The translations under genes were made by a program, and so were the position numbers. Positions 17,761 to 26,390 of a stretch of DNA of 64,000 nucleotides are shown piece after piece. The notes below the pieces were generated by a model, which had not been told where the DNA came from, searched no databases, and saw nothing but the letters and a program-made list of their open reading frames with translations. How positions within the stretch are numbered: position 1 is the first letter of the stretch; each line of letters opens with the position of its first letter. The DNA comes from Actinomadura sp. NBRC 104412. GTDB lineage: Bacteria > Actinomycetota > Actinomycetes > Streptosporangiales > Streptosporangiaceae. The stretch covers positions 1 to 64,000 of the forward strand of contig NZ_BSTM01000008.1 of NCBI RefSeq assembly GCF_030269515.1, written 5' to 3'.

Positions 17761-19938
17761 ATGGGTCGTACGCAAGCGTCCACTTACTGCCGGATCTGCG
17801 AGCCCCTGTGCGGGCTGGAGGTGACCGTCGAGGACGGGGCGGTGCGGCGGATCCGGGCGGATCGGGAGCATCCCCTGTCCAAGGGGTTCGCATGTCCCAA
17901 GGGCATCGCGATGGCGGAGATCCAGAACGACCCGGACCGGGTGGTGCGGCCGTTGCGGCGACGGGCCGACGGGGAGTTCGAGGAGGTGGGGTGGGACGAG
18001 GCGCTCGATGACATCGCGTCCAGGCTGCGGCGCATCCGCGAGGAGCACGGCGGGGACGCGATCGGCTGGTACTTCGGGAATCCCGCGACGTTCTCCTACA
18101 GCCATCCGGTGTGGCTGAGCGCCTTCATGGCCGCCCTCAAGTCGCCGCACCTCTATTCGGCCGGGTCGCAGGACGTCAACAACCGGTTCGCGGCCAGCGC
18201 GCTGCTGTACGGGTCGCCCGCACTGGTGCCGATCCCGGATCTCAAACGGACCGACCTGCTGCTGATGCTCGGCGCCAACCCGCTGGTCTCGCACGGGAGC
18301 GTCATCACCGCGCCGCGGATCAAAGAGGACCTGACGGCGATCGTCCGGCGCGGCGGCCGGGTGGTGGTGGCCGATCCCCGGCGTACCGAGACGGCACGGG
18401 CGTACGAGCATCTGCCGGTGGCGCCCGACGGTGACGCCTGGCTGCTGCTGTCCCTGCTCAACGTGATCTTCGAGGAGGGGCTGGAGGACGCCGAAGCCTG
18501 CGCGGCGCAGGCCCGTGGTGCGGGGACGCTGCGCAAGGTCGCGAAGGACTTCCCGCCCGAGAGCACGCAGGGACGCAGCGGAGTGCCCGCGCGGACGGTG
18601 AGGGACCTCGCGCGGGATCTGGTCTCCGCCGAACGGGCGGTGGTGTACGGCAGGACGGGCACCTGCCTGGGACGGTACGGGACGCTCACCGCGTTCCTGA
18701 TCGACGCGGTGACGCTGGTGACGGGCAACCTCGACCGGCCCGGCGGAGGGATCTTCGGGGCGGCGCCCATGCGGCTCGACGAGCTGCTGCGGGTGTCGGG
18801 GCTGGCCACGTACGGGAAGACGCGGTCACGGGTGGGCGGGTACCCGGACGTGCTGGGCACCTTCCCCGCCGGGGTGATGGCCGAGGAGATCACGACGCCG
18901 GGGCCCGGACGGATGCGGGCGCTGGTGGTGTCGGCGGGCAACCCCGTCCGGACCGTGCCGGGGAGCGCGGCCCTTGAGGCGGCGCTCGACGAGCTGGACC
19001 TGCTGGTCTGCATCGACCTGTACGTGACGGACACCGGGCGCAAGGCCGACTACGTGCTGCCGGCCACGACCTTCCTGGAACGGGAGGATTTCCCGCTGCC
19101 GTTCCTGCAGAACCATCTGACGCCCTACGTGACCTGGACGGACGCGGTGGTCCCGCCGCGAGGAGAGGCCCGCCAGGAGTGGCAGATCATCGACGACCTC
19201 GCACGCCGCATGGGCCTGGCCCTGGGCGCGGTCGCCCTGCAACGGCTCGCGTACCGCATGGGCATACGGCCGTCGCCGCGGTTCTTGGTGGACCTGCTGC
19301 TCCGCACTGGGCCGAAAGGGGATTGGTACGGGCTGCGGCGAGGTGGCCTGAGCATCCGCAAGCTCCGGACGCATCCGCACGGCATCGTCCTGGGCGAGCA
19401 TCACCGCACCGGGACGTTGCGCCGCAGGATCCTGCACAAGGACAAGCGGGTGCGCCTGGACCCGCCGGAGATCGTCGCCGAGATCGAGCGCCTCGCCGCC
19501 GAGCCCGCCGAAGCGGAGGAGCGGGACGAGGCGTACCCGCTAAGGCTGATAGGGATGCGGGAGCTGCGTTCGCACAACTCCTGGATGCACAACGTCCCGG
19601 GACTGATGCGGGGCAAGCGCCGGCACGCGGCCCGCGTCAATCCCAAGGACGCCGCTGAATACGGGCTTGAGGACGGTGCTCTGTGCAGGATCACGTCCGA
19701 GCATGGGGCCGTCGAGCTGCCCGTCGTCGTGACCGATGAGATGACGCCGGGCGCCGTGGCCGTACCGCACGGGTGGGGCCATCAGGGCGGAGGATGGCGA
19801 GTCGCCAACGCGGCGGGCGGCGCGAACGTGAACCTGCTGGCCTCACCCAGGCCAGGCGACCTGGAACCGCTCGCGGGGATGGCTCACCTCAACGGCGTTC
19901 CGGTCGCCATCGCGCCCGCTACCGGCCCCGAACGCTGA
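17761..19938 (+). CDS. molybdopterin-dependent oxidoreductase (formate dehydrogenase-like)
   Basis: A 725-residue member of the DMSO reductase family. The N-terminal [4Fe-4S] ligands are in YCRICEPLCG and KGFACPKG, followed by the Lys-containing region typical of this class. Mo-bis-MGD binding segments include LLMLGANPLVSH and VVVADPRRTETA, and the C-terminal domain has the dinucleotide-binding VNPKDAAEYGLEDG. There is no Tat signal, so it should be cytoplasmic. No selenocysteine is apparent. Members of this subgroup include assimilatory and formate-type enzymes; the substrate cannot be fixed. No electron-transfer partner is adjacent. The frame is open from 17692, but the ATG at 17761 starts just before the cluster motif. 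Confidence 0.82.
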   Translation: MGRTQASTYCRICEPLCGLEVTVEDGAVRRIRADREHPLSKGFACPKGIAMAEIQNDPDRVVRPLRRRADGEFEEVGWDEALDDIASRLRRIREEHGGDAIGWYFGNPATFSYSHPVWLSAFMAALKSPHLYSAGSQDVNNRFAASALLYGSPALVPIPDLKRTDLLLMLGANPLVSHGSVITAPRIKEDLTAIVRRGGRVVVADPRRTETARAYEHLPVAPDGDAWLLLSLLNVIFEEGLEDAEACAAQARGAGTLRKVAKDFPPESTQGRSGVPARTVRDLARDLVSAERAVVYGRTGTCLGRYGTLTAFLIDAVTLVTGNLDRPGGGIFGAAPMRLDELLRVSGLATYGKTRSRVGGYPDVLGTFPAGVMAEEITTPGPGRMRALVVSAGNPVRTVPGSAALEAALDELDLLVCIDLYVTDTGRKADYVLPATTFLEREDFPLPFLQNHLTPYVTWTDAVVPPRGEARQEWQIIDDLARRMGLALGAVALQRLAYRMGIRPSPRFLVDLLLRTGPKGDWYGLRRGGLSIRKLRTHPHGIVLGEHHRTGTLRRRILHKDKRVRLDPPEIVAEIERLAAEPAEAEERDEAYPLRLIGMRELRSHNSWMHNVPGLMRGKRRHAARVNPKDAAEYGLEDGALCRITSEHGAVELPVVVTDEMTPGAVAVPHGWGHQGGGWRVANAAGGANVNLLASPRPGDLEPLAGMAHLNGVPVAIAPATGPER

Positions 19939-20205
19939 TCAGGCGGGCGTAGGGTTCTGCACCGGATTCCGGGCGGGATCCTGAGCCGGATTCCGCACCG
20001 GAGTCTGGACGGGACGGTGCGGGTCGATGACACGGCCGTCCGGGAGCAGCTCACCGGTGTCCTCGAAGAGGACGATGCCGTTGCAGAGCAGGCTCCACCC
20101 CTGTTCGGGGTGGGCCGCCACGATGCGCGCGGCCTCCCGGTCCGTGTCGTTGGGCGTGGGGCAGGGCGGGTCGTGCGGGCACGTCGTCGTGCGTTGAACG
20201 GACAT
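19939..20205 (-). CDS. DUF5999 family protein
   Basis: An 88-residue actinobacterial protein of the DUF5999 type: CPHDPPCP near the N-terminus, then DREAARIVAAHPEQGWSLL and CNGIVLFEDTGELLPDG. The two or three Cys near the N-terminus could bind metal, but no role is established. The C-terminal tail consists of degenerate NP(A/V)(Q/R) repeats. The ATG at 20205 lies nine bases from GGAGG; a second ATG at 20211 would be too close to it. Its stop abuts the stop of the convergent oxidoreductase gene with no gap. Confidence 0.85.
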   Translation of the reverse strand: MSVQRTTTCPHDPPCPTPNDTDREAARIVAAHPEQGWSLLCNGIVLFEDTGELLPDGRVIDPHRPVQTPVRNPAQDPARNPVQNPTPA

Positions 20206-20332
20206 CGGCATCTACCTCCACTGCGTCCCAGTTTAGGACACGATGCAGCCTGCCGAGTGCTGACCGTAATAGGCAAGTAGATGGGGAATTCTTTACTTTC
20301 CCGTTGTGGTGCGATCCGCCCCGGCGGTCCGG

Positions 20333-20932
20333 TCAGCGCCGGAGGTCGTCGTCCGCCTCGTCCCCATGGTCGACATCGAGTCCGACGACCGACAGGCAGC
20401 CCGTGCAGAGCCATTCGGCGATGACCGCCTGGTGGTTGGTGGCGTGGGTCCGGTACGGGTGGGCCAGGCGGCGCCGCCGCATGCCGTGGCCGCAGGAGGA
20501 GTGCAGGAGCCTGCCGCACTGGGGGCAGGGCCACACGTCCTCGCGGCGCTGGCCGCAGTGCGGGCACATCGGCGTCTCATAGGTCTCGGCGAGGTCCAGG
20601 TGTCCGTGCAGGTCGGCCAGGCCGTGGTGGCCGGGCAGCCCCGGATGGCCGGGGAGCCCCGGCAGGTCGGGGAGGTCGGTCACGGCCAGCTCGTTCCGCC
20701 ACTCCAGCTCCAGGTCGAGGTACTCGTCGGCGGGCCAGTGGTGGTCGGCGAGCCAGGCCAGGTACTCCTCGGAGCCGGAGTCCAGGACCGCGGTGAGCGA
20801 TTCGGGATGGGCGGTGGGGGCGGCGGGGGTGGTCGCCGGCGTGCGGGGGCGGCCGCGACCGCGCCGCGCGACGGCCAGCAGCGCCAGCAGGCCGATGAAC
20901 GCGGTGGCGGCCAAGCCTGTCGCCGTGGCCAT
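20333..20932 (-). CDS. membrane-anchored protein with DEYLD motif and zinc-finger-like tail (paralogue B)
   Basis: A 199-residue protein related to the one at 16107-16433. It has an N-terminal hydrophobic helix (AATAFIGLLALLAVA), a basic stretch, and the shared motif EEYLAWLADHHWPADEYLD. It then adds a GLPGHPGLPGH collagen-like stretch and a zinc-finger-like segment: CPHCGQ, CPQCGRLLHSSC, H residues and CTGC, giving at least seven Cys in CxxC pairs. That resembles a RING or double zinc ribbon. The ATG at 20932 follows AAAGGA. It could be a membrane-tethered adaptor. No family name is known to me. Confidence 0.65.
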   Translation of the reverse strand: MATATGLAATAFIGLLALLAVARRGRGRPRTPATTPAAPTAHPESLTAVLDSGSEEYLAWLADHHWPADEYLDLELEWRNELAVTDLPDLPGLPGHPGLPGHHGLADLHGHLDLAETYETPMCPHCGQRREDVWPCPQCGRLLHSSCGHGMRRRRLAHPYRTHATNHQAVIAEWLCTGCLSVVGLDVDHGDEADDDLRR

Positions 20933-21281
20933 CGTGGGGTCCTTTCATGATCTTGCCGGGAGGTTGTCCGATCATGAATTCGCTTCACAAAACGCTGCGC
21001 ACGCTACAAGAAAGGCTCTTTACGGAAAAGTCGCTCACAAAAGAATCTTCGTCGTGTTTCCGGCGTCCGGCATGTCCGAAACCCCCGTCCGCGCACCGCC
21101 CTGTCACGGTCCGTCACGGCCGGCCGGGGCGCCGGTCCGGACCTCGCCGCGACGCGCCTTGAGATCGTCCGCGAGGGTCAGGCTCGGTCCTTAATTCCGC
21201 TTTCGCTCCGGATTGATGTGATCGGTGCTGCCGGCCCGGAACGCCGGGCGGCGGCATGACAGTCACGGAGGGATACGAGCT
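20933..21281. other. divergent intergenic region upstream of the MoxR operon
   Basis: 349 bases between paralogue B and the small secreted protein. The first 110 bases are relatively AT-rich and probably hold promoters for both directions. A GGAGGG ribosome site is at 21268-21273. Open frames here lack ribosome sites and normal codon bias, so I call none. Confidence 0.4.
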
Positions 21282-21536
21282 ATGGCTCTCAGCGGACGAA
21301 CCAGGATCGCCGTCGCGGTGGCGGGGGTCGCCGGGGCCGCGGCGCTCGGGCTGGGCGGCGCGGCGCTCGCCGATCCGGGCGGCGGCCGGACCGAGCTGCG
21401 GATCGTCACCGGACACCAGGACGGCGGCCCGGCGGTGTCCCACGGCAACGCCGGGTGGACCGGCAAGGCGCCGGGCGAGGACTGCCCCGAGCGTTCCGGT
21501 GGCGCCGATCCCGCGCAGGCGGCGGACGGCCGATGA
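21282..21536 (+). CDS. small secreted or membrane-anchored protein, first gene of the MoxR operon
   Basis: An 84-residue protein with a clear N-terminal signal or anchor: basic start, hydrophobic core IAVAVAGVAGAAALGLGGAAL and an ALADPG cleavage-like site. The mature part is short, acidic and has a single Cys (GEDCPER). I know no family for it. It starts nine bases after GGAGGG and its TGA overlaps the ATG of the MoxR gene (ATGA), so it is translationally coupled to that operon and may work with it in the envelope. Confidence 0.65.
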   Translation: MALSGRTRIAVAVAGVAGAAALGLGGAALADPGGGRTELRIVTGHQDGGPAVSHGNAGWTGKAPGEDCPERSGGADPAQAADGR

Positions 21537-22615
21537 CCCCACCGTCCCCGGACGCCGACAGCGCGCTCGCCGAGCGGGCCCTCTTCGAGATGAAGAGGAT
21601 CATCGTCGGCCAGGACCGCATGATCGAGCGCATGCTGGTCGCGGTCCTGGCCGGGGGCCACTGCCTGCTGGAGGGCGTGCCCGGCGTCGCGAAGACGCTG
21701 GCCGCCGAGACGCTGGCCACCGTGGCGGGCGGGACCTTCGCGCGGATCCAGTTCACCCCCGACCTGGTGCCCTCGGACATCATGGGCACCCGCATCTACC
21801 GGCCGTCCACCGAGACCTTCGACATCGAGCTCGGCCCGGTGATGGCCAACGTGGTGCTGGCGGACGAGATCAACCGGGCCCCGGCCAAGGTGCAGTCGGC
21901 GCTGCTGGAGGTCATGGCCGAGCGGCAGGTCAGCATCGGCGGCCGGACATTCCCCGTTCCGGCGCCGTTCCTGGTGCTGGCGACGCAGAACCCGATCGAG
22001 TCCGAGGGCGTGTACCAGCTCCCCGAGGCGCAGCGCGACCGCTTCCTGCTGAAGATCGACGTCGGTTATCCGACGGAGGCGCAGGAGCTGGCGGTGCTCT
22101 ACCGGATGAGCGTGGACCCGCCCGAGCCGCACGCGGTCCTCGACACGGCCATGCTGTCGCGGCTGCGGCGCTCGGCCGAGCTGGTGTTCGTCCACGACGA
22201 GGTGGCCCGGTACGCGGTACGGCTGGTGGCGGCCACGCGGGACCCGCTGGCCTACGGGGTGGAGGACGTCGCGCGGTTGATCGCCTACGGGGCGGGGCCG
22301 AGGGCGACCCTGGGGCTGGTCGCGGCGGCCCGTGCGCTGGCGCTGCTGCGCGGCCGCGACTACGTGCTCCCTGCGGACGTGCGGGACCTCGCGGTGGACG
22401 TGATGGCGCACCGCCTCGTTCTGTCCTTCGACGCCCTGGCCGACGGGGTGGACGCCAAAACGATCGTCGCCCGCGTGGTGTCGTCCATCCCCGCGCCCCG
22501 GATCGCGCCGCGCGAGGACAGCCATGTGGCGGGGGCCGACATCGAAGCCGATCCCGATGCCGGACAGCCCCCCGGCGCGCAGGGACCGCCGTCCGGGAAG
22601 GAGGCCGCGGCGTGA
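21533..22615 (+). CDS. MoxR-family AAA+ ATPase
   Basis: A 360-residue AAA+ chaperone-like ATPase. Walker A is LEGVPGVAKT near residues 47-55, Walker B VVLADEINRAP, sensor 1 ATQNPIE and the arginine-finger region LPEAQRDRF. MoxR proteins act with DUF58 and VWA-domain proteins in metal insertion or assembly of envelope complexes. The next two genes are exactly these partners, each overlapping by four bases, so the trio is a classical MoxR-DUF58-VWA unit. The C-terminal 35 residues are a disordered acidic tail. Confidence 0.93.
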   Translation: MTPPSPDADSALAERALFEMKRIIVGQDRMIERMLVAVLAGGHCLLEGVPGVAKTLAAETLATVAGGTFARIQFTPDLVPSDIMGTRIYRPSTETFDIELGPVMANVVLADEINRAPAKVQSALLEVMAERQVSIGGRTFPVPAPFLVLATQNPIESEGVYQLPEAQRDRFLLKIDVGYPTEAQELAVLYRMSVDPPEPHAVLDTAMLSRLRRSAELVFVHDEVARYAVRLVAATRDPLAYGVEDVARLIAYGAGPRATLGLVAAARALALLRGRDYVLPADVRDLAVDVMAHRLVLSFDALADGVDAKTIVARVVSSIPAPRIAPREDSHVAGADIEADPDAGQPPGAQGPPSGKEAAA

Positions 22616-23628
22616 CACCGTCGGGCGCCCCGGAGCGGGGCATCCCCGTGGGGTTCCGCGAGCTGGCGCCGGAGCGGGCGCTGAAACGTCTCGAACTGGT
22701 GATCGTGCGGCGGCTCGACGGGCTGCTGCAAGGCGATCACCTGGGGTTGCTGCCGGGCCAGGGAAGCGAGGCGGCGGAGGGCCGGGAGTACCAGGCGGGC
22801 GACGACGTGCGCGCCATGGACTGGAACCTGACCGCCCGCACGACCGTCCCGCACGTCCGGGACCGGATCGCCGACCGGGAGCTGGAGACCTGGGCGCTGG
22901 TGGACGCCACCGCGAGCATGGACTTCGGCACGGGACGCGCGGAGAAGCGGGACCTGGCCGTCGCCGCGGTCGCCGCCGTGGCGTTCCTGACCGAGCGGAC
23001 GGGCAACCGGATCGGCGCGCAGGTGCTGCATCCGAGCGGGCCGCGGCACGTCCCGGCGCGGACGGGCCGCGCGCACCTGCTGGCCCTGCTGCGGTCGCTG
23101 CTGGCCCTGCCCCGGTCGGAGCCGGGTGAGCAGGGCGGCGGGGACACGCTGGGCGAGGGGATCGGCTTCATGCTGCGGACGGCGGGACGCAGGCGCGGCC
23201 TGGCCGTGGTCGTCTCGGACTTCCTGGAGGACGTGGGGTCCTGGGAGCGGCGGCTCACGCAGCTCGCCCACCGGCACCAGGTGCTGGCGGTCGAGGTCGT
23301 CGATCCGCGCGAGCTGACCTTGCCGGACGTGGGGCTGCTCGCGGTCGTCGATCCGGAGTCGGGCCGCCGCAGGGAGATCTCCACCGCGAACCCGCGGCTG
23401 CGGCTCCGGTACGCCGAGGCGGCGCGGGAGCAGCGGGCCGCGATCGCGGCGGCGCTGCGCCGGGCGGGCGCGGCCCACCTGCGGCTGCGCACCGACCGGG
23501 ACTGGATCCGCGACATCGTCGAGCACGTGCTCACCCAGCGCCGGATCGCGCGGGCGGCCAATCCGCCGCCGCGCCGGTCCGGCATGGCGGCGGCGCCGAC
23601 CGGGGCGCCCGGGGGAGGTGCGGCGTGA
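22612..23628 (+). CDS. DUF58 domain protein (VWA-like), MoxR partner
   Basis: A 338-residue cytosolic DUF58 protein. The signature GSEAAEGREYQAGDDVRAMD followed by WNLTART is typical, and a VWA-like region follows with LVDATASMDFG in the MIDAS position. The C-terminus is rich in Pro and Gly. The GTG start overlaps the MoxR stop (GTGA) and a GGAAGGAGG site precedes it. DUF58 proteins are thought to link MoxR with its client; the specific client is unknown here. Confidence 0.9.
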   Translation: MTPSGAPERGIPVGFRELAPERALKRLELVIVRRLDGLLQGDHLGLLPGQGSEAAEGREYQAGDDVRAMDWNLTARTTVPHVRDRIADRELETWALVDATASMDFGTGRAEKRDLAVAAVAAVAFLTERTGNRIGAQVLHPSGPRHVPARTGRAHLLALLRSLLALPRSEPGEQGGGDTLGEGIGFMLRTAGRRRGLAVVVSDFLEDVGSWERRLTQLAHRHQVLAVEVVDPRELTLPDVGLLAVVDPESGRRREISTANPRLRLRYAEAAREQRAAIAAALRRAGAAHLRLRTDRDWIRDIVEHVLTQRRIARAANPPPRRSGMAAAPTGAPGGGAA

Positions 23629-24572
23629 ACTTCCTGGCGCCTTCCAGGCTCCTCCTGCTGCTCGCGTTGCTCGCTCTGGTGGGCCTGTACGTGGCGGTGC
23701 AGGTGCGGCGCGGGCGGTACGCGGTGCGGTTCACCAACCTGGCGTTGCTGGAGAAGGTGGCGCCGGTGACGCCCGGCTGGCGTCGGCATGTTCCGGCGGC
23801 GGCGTTCCTGCTGATGATGGGGCTGTTCGTGACGGGGTTCGCGCGTCCGGCCACCGAGGTGCGGGTGCCACGCGAGCAGGCGACGATCATGCTGGCGCTG
23901 GACGTGTCCGCGTCGATGGAGGCCGACGACGTCCCGCCGAACCGGCTGGAGGCGGCCAAGCGGGCGGCGGTGTCGTTCCTCGACGGGGTGCCGTCCCGCT
24001 TCAACGTGGGCCTGGTGTCGTTCTCCGGCACCGCGACGGTGAACGTCCCGCCGACCACCGACCGGCGCGCGCTACGGGCCGGGATCGAGGGGCTGACGCT
24101 GGGACCGCGGACCGCGATCGGGGAGGGCGTGATCGCGTCCCTGGAGGCGATCAGCTCGTTCGGCGCGCAGTACGGGGAGTCCGCGCCGCCCGGCCGGATC
24201 GTGCTGCTGTCCGACGGCACCAACACGGCGGGACGGAACCCGCAGGTGGCGGCCGAGCGGGCGAACCAGGCGCGGATCCCGGTCTCGACGATCGCCTACG
24301 GGACGCCCGAGGGCGTGTTCTACAACAACGGCGCCGCGGTCCCGGTGCCGGTGGACGGGCCCGCGCTGGAACGGCTCGCCCGGGACACCGGCGGCCGGTT
24401 CTACGAGGCGGCGACGGGCGGCGAGCTGCGGCAGGTCTACCAGGACATCGGCAGCAGCATCGGGTACCGGACCGAGACCCGTGAGGTGTGGGTGTGGTTC
24501 ATCGGGGCGGGGCTGCTGCTGGCCTGCGTGACCGCCGCCGCGTCCCTGCTGTGGTTCTCACGGCTTCCCTGA
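23625..24572 (+). CDS. VWA-domain membrane protein (BatA-like)
   Basis: A 315-residue inner-membrane protein. Two N-terminal hydrophobic segments (about residues 5-25 and 58-72) precede a von Willebrand A domain with an intact MIDAS motif DVSASM, the threonine of GPRTAIGEG and the aspartate of LLSDGTN. A final membrane helix (WFIGAGLLLACVTAAASLLWF) closes the protein. This is the BatA/YfbK-like topology of aerotolerance operons. Its GTG overlaps the DUF58 stop by four bases. The extracytoplasmic or cytoplasmic side of the VWA domain was not determined. Confidence 0.9.
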   Translation: MNFLAPSRLLLLLALLALVGLYVAVQVRRGRYAVRFTNLALLEKVAPVTPGWRRHVPAAAFLLMMGLFVTGFARPATEVRVPREQATIMLALDVSASMEADDVPPNRLEAAKRAAVSFLDGVPSRFNVGLVSFSGTATVNVPPTTDRRALRAGIEGLTLGPRTAIGEGVIASLEAISSFGAQYGESAPPGRIVLLSDGTNTAGRNPQVAAERANQARIPVSTIAYGTPEGVFYNNGAAVPVPVDGPALERLARDTGGRFYEAATGGELRQVYQDIGSSIGYRTETREVWVWFIGAGLLLACVTAAASLLWFSRLP

Positions 24573-24587
24573 GGCTTGAGGAGTGTC

Positions 24588-25529
24588 ATGAGTCGGCATG
24601 GCGAGGACTCGCGTTACGGGCTCGGCGAGCCGCGCGGCCCGGACTTCCAGCCGGCGCGGCTGCCCGCCGCCTGGCTGTCGCCCTCCAACGGCATCCCGCG
24701 CCCGGACGGCGGGCGGCCGGCGGCGTTCACCGTCACGTCCGACCCCTGGACGGCGAGGGGCACGGCCACCACGACGGTCGGGAGGGGCCCGCGGCTGCTG
24801 ACCGCGGGGTTGCTGGCGGCGGCCCTGGCGGGCGGGGCCGTGGGCGGCGTGGCCGGATGGGTGAGCGCGGGCCGCGCCGTCGCCCCGATCACCCAGTCCA
24901 CGGCCGGTCCCGCCAACGGGCCGGGCGATCTCAGTGATGTCGCGGCGCGGGTGCAGCCGAGCGTGGTCTCGGTGGAGACGCGGACGGGGTCGGGCGGCGG
25001 AGGCACCGGTTCCGGCTTCGTGATCGACCGGAACGGCCACATCCTGACCAACGCGCACGTGGTGGAGGGCGCCGTCGAGGTCGACGTGGTGCTGTCGGAC
25101 CGCCGCCGGCTGACCGCGCGGGTGCTCGGCGAGGACCGGGCGCAGGACCTGGCGGTGCTGGCGATCAGCCCGTCCGACAGCCCGTCCCCGCTGGTGTTCG
25201 GGCGTTCGGCGGACGTGCGGGTCGGCGATCCGGTGATGGCGCTGGGCTCCCCGCTCGGCCTGGCCGGAACGGTCACCGGCGGCATCGTCAGCGCGCTGAA
25301 CCGCGAGGTGCGGCTCGGCGACGGCGAGCGGCGCAGGGCGGTGCAGACCGACGCGTCCATCAACCCCGGCAACTCCGGCGGGCCGCTGGTGAACGCGCGC
25401 GGCGAGGTGATCGGCGTGAACACCGCGATCGCCACGCTGAGCCGGGGCGGCGGTGGCGGATCCATCGGCATCGGCTTCGCGATCCCGGTGGACACGGCCG
25501 TGGACGGTGCCAGGCGCATCATCCGCTGA
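24588..25529 (+). CDS. HtrA-like S1C trypsin-type serine protease lacking PDZ
   Basis: A 313-residue membrane-anchored protease. A roughly 60-residue cytoplasmic segment is followed by one transmembrane helix (LLTAGLLAAALAGGAVGGVAG), then the protease domain with His in TNAHVVEG, Asp in AQDLAVLAI and Ser in NPGNSGGPLV. Most HtrA/DegP proteins continue into one or two PDZ domains, but this one stops right after the last protease strand (GFAIPVDTAVDGARRIIR). A GAGGAG site precedes the ATG, which lies 15 bases after the VWA gene stop. It probably acts in envelope quality control with the MoxR trio and the following two-component system. Confidence 0.88.
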   Translation: MSRHGEDSRYGLGEPRGPDFQPARLPAAWLSPSNGIPRPDGGRPAAFTVTSDPWTARGTATTTVGRGPRLLTAGLLAAALAGGAVGGVAGWVSAGRAVAPITQSTAGPANGPGDLSDVAARVQPSVVSVETRTGSGGGGTGSGFVIDRNGHILTNAHVVEGAVEVDVVLSDRRRLTARVLGEDRAQDLAVLAISPSDSPSPLVFGRSADVRVGDPVMALGSPLGLAGTVTGGIVSALNREVRLGDGERRRAVQTDASINPGNSGGPLVNARGEVIGVNTAIATLSRGGGGGSIGIGFAIPVDTAVDGARRIIR

Positions 25530-25623
25530 CACGATGGAGGCGCCAGGTGCATAGCCGACGAAAGACCGAAATAAGCCGACAAAGGCGACAGCGCCCGCGC
25601 CACAACGGGACTGAGGAGGCGCG

Positions 25624-26388
25624 ATGCGGATCCTCGTGGTCGAGGACGAGGAGGACCTCGTCGAGGCGCTCCGGTACGGGCTGGTCCGTGCCGACTACGC
25701 GGTCGACGTGGCCTACGACGTCGAGCAGGCGTCCGAGAAGCTGTACGCGGCCTCCTACGACCTGATGATCCTGGACCTGTCGCTGCCGGACGGGGACGGG
25801 TTCGACCTGTGCCGGTCGATCCGGCAGGGCGAGCTGAACGGGGAGAGCGACCCCGGCCTGCGCATCCTGATGCTGACCGCCAGGGACCGCCTCGCCGACC
25901 GGGTGCGCGGGCTCGACCTGGGCGCCGACGACTACCTGGTCAAGCCGTTCGCGTTCCCCGAACTGCTGGCCCGCGTCCGCGCGCTGCTGCGCCGCGACAC
26001 GGTCCGGCCCGGCGGCGCGGCCTCGGCGGTGTGGCGGGTCGGCCCGCTCCGCCTGGACACCGGGCGGCACGAGGTCTTCAGGGGCGACCGGCGGTTGCAG
26101 CTCACGCCCAAGGAGTTCGCGGTGCTGCGCTACCTGATGAGCCGTCCCGGGCAGGTGGTCTCCTCCGAGGACCTGCTGGAGCACGTCTGGGACGAGAACG
26201 CCGACCCGTTCACCAACACCGTCCGGGTCACCATCGGGACGCTGCGCCGCAAGCTGACCGTGGACGGCGAGGAGCAGCTCATCGAGACCGTCGTCCGCCA
26301 GGGCTACCGCCTGCGCGAGCACGACGGGCCTGGTCCGGACGGCCCCGAGCACGGCACCGCCCCGCGAGTACGAGAGATGTCCGACTGA
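25624..26388 (+). CDS. OmpR/PhoB-type response regulator
   Basis: A 254-residue two-component regulator. The receiver domain has the acidic pair VVEDEED, the phospho-acceptor Asp in LMILDLSLPDG, the Thr of MLTARD and the Lys of LVKPFAF. The C-terminal winged helix has LTPKEFAVLRYLM and TVRVTIGTLRRKL, typical for OmpR-type DNA binding. A GAGGAG-like site precedes the ATG. The sensor kinase gene starts two bases after its stop. Upstream genes suggest the pair senses envelope stress and controls this operon, but no binding site was identified. Confidence 0.93.
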   Translation: MRILVVEDEEDLVEALRYGLVRADYAVDVAYDVEQASEKLYAASYDLMILDLSLPDGDGFDLCRSIRQGELNGESDPGLRILMLTARDRLADRVRGLDLGADDYLVKPFAFPELLARVRALLRRDTVRPGGAASAVWRVGPLRLDTGRHEVFRGDRRLQLTPKEFAVLRYLMSRPGQVVSSEDLLEHVWDENADPFTNTVRVTIGTLRRKLTVDGEEQLIETVVRQGYRLREHDGPGPDGPEHGTAPRVREMSD

Positions 26389-26390
26389 TC

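Noticed and set aside
20947-21162. A 71-codon frame upstream of the MoxR operon
   Set aside because: It overlaps probable promoter sequence, has an Arg/Pro/Ser-rich end and no recognised family.
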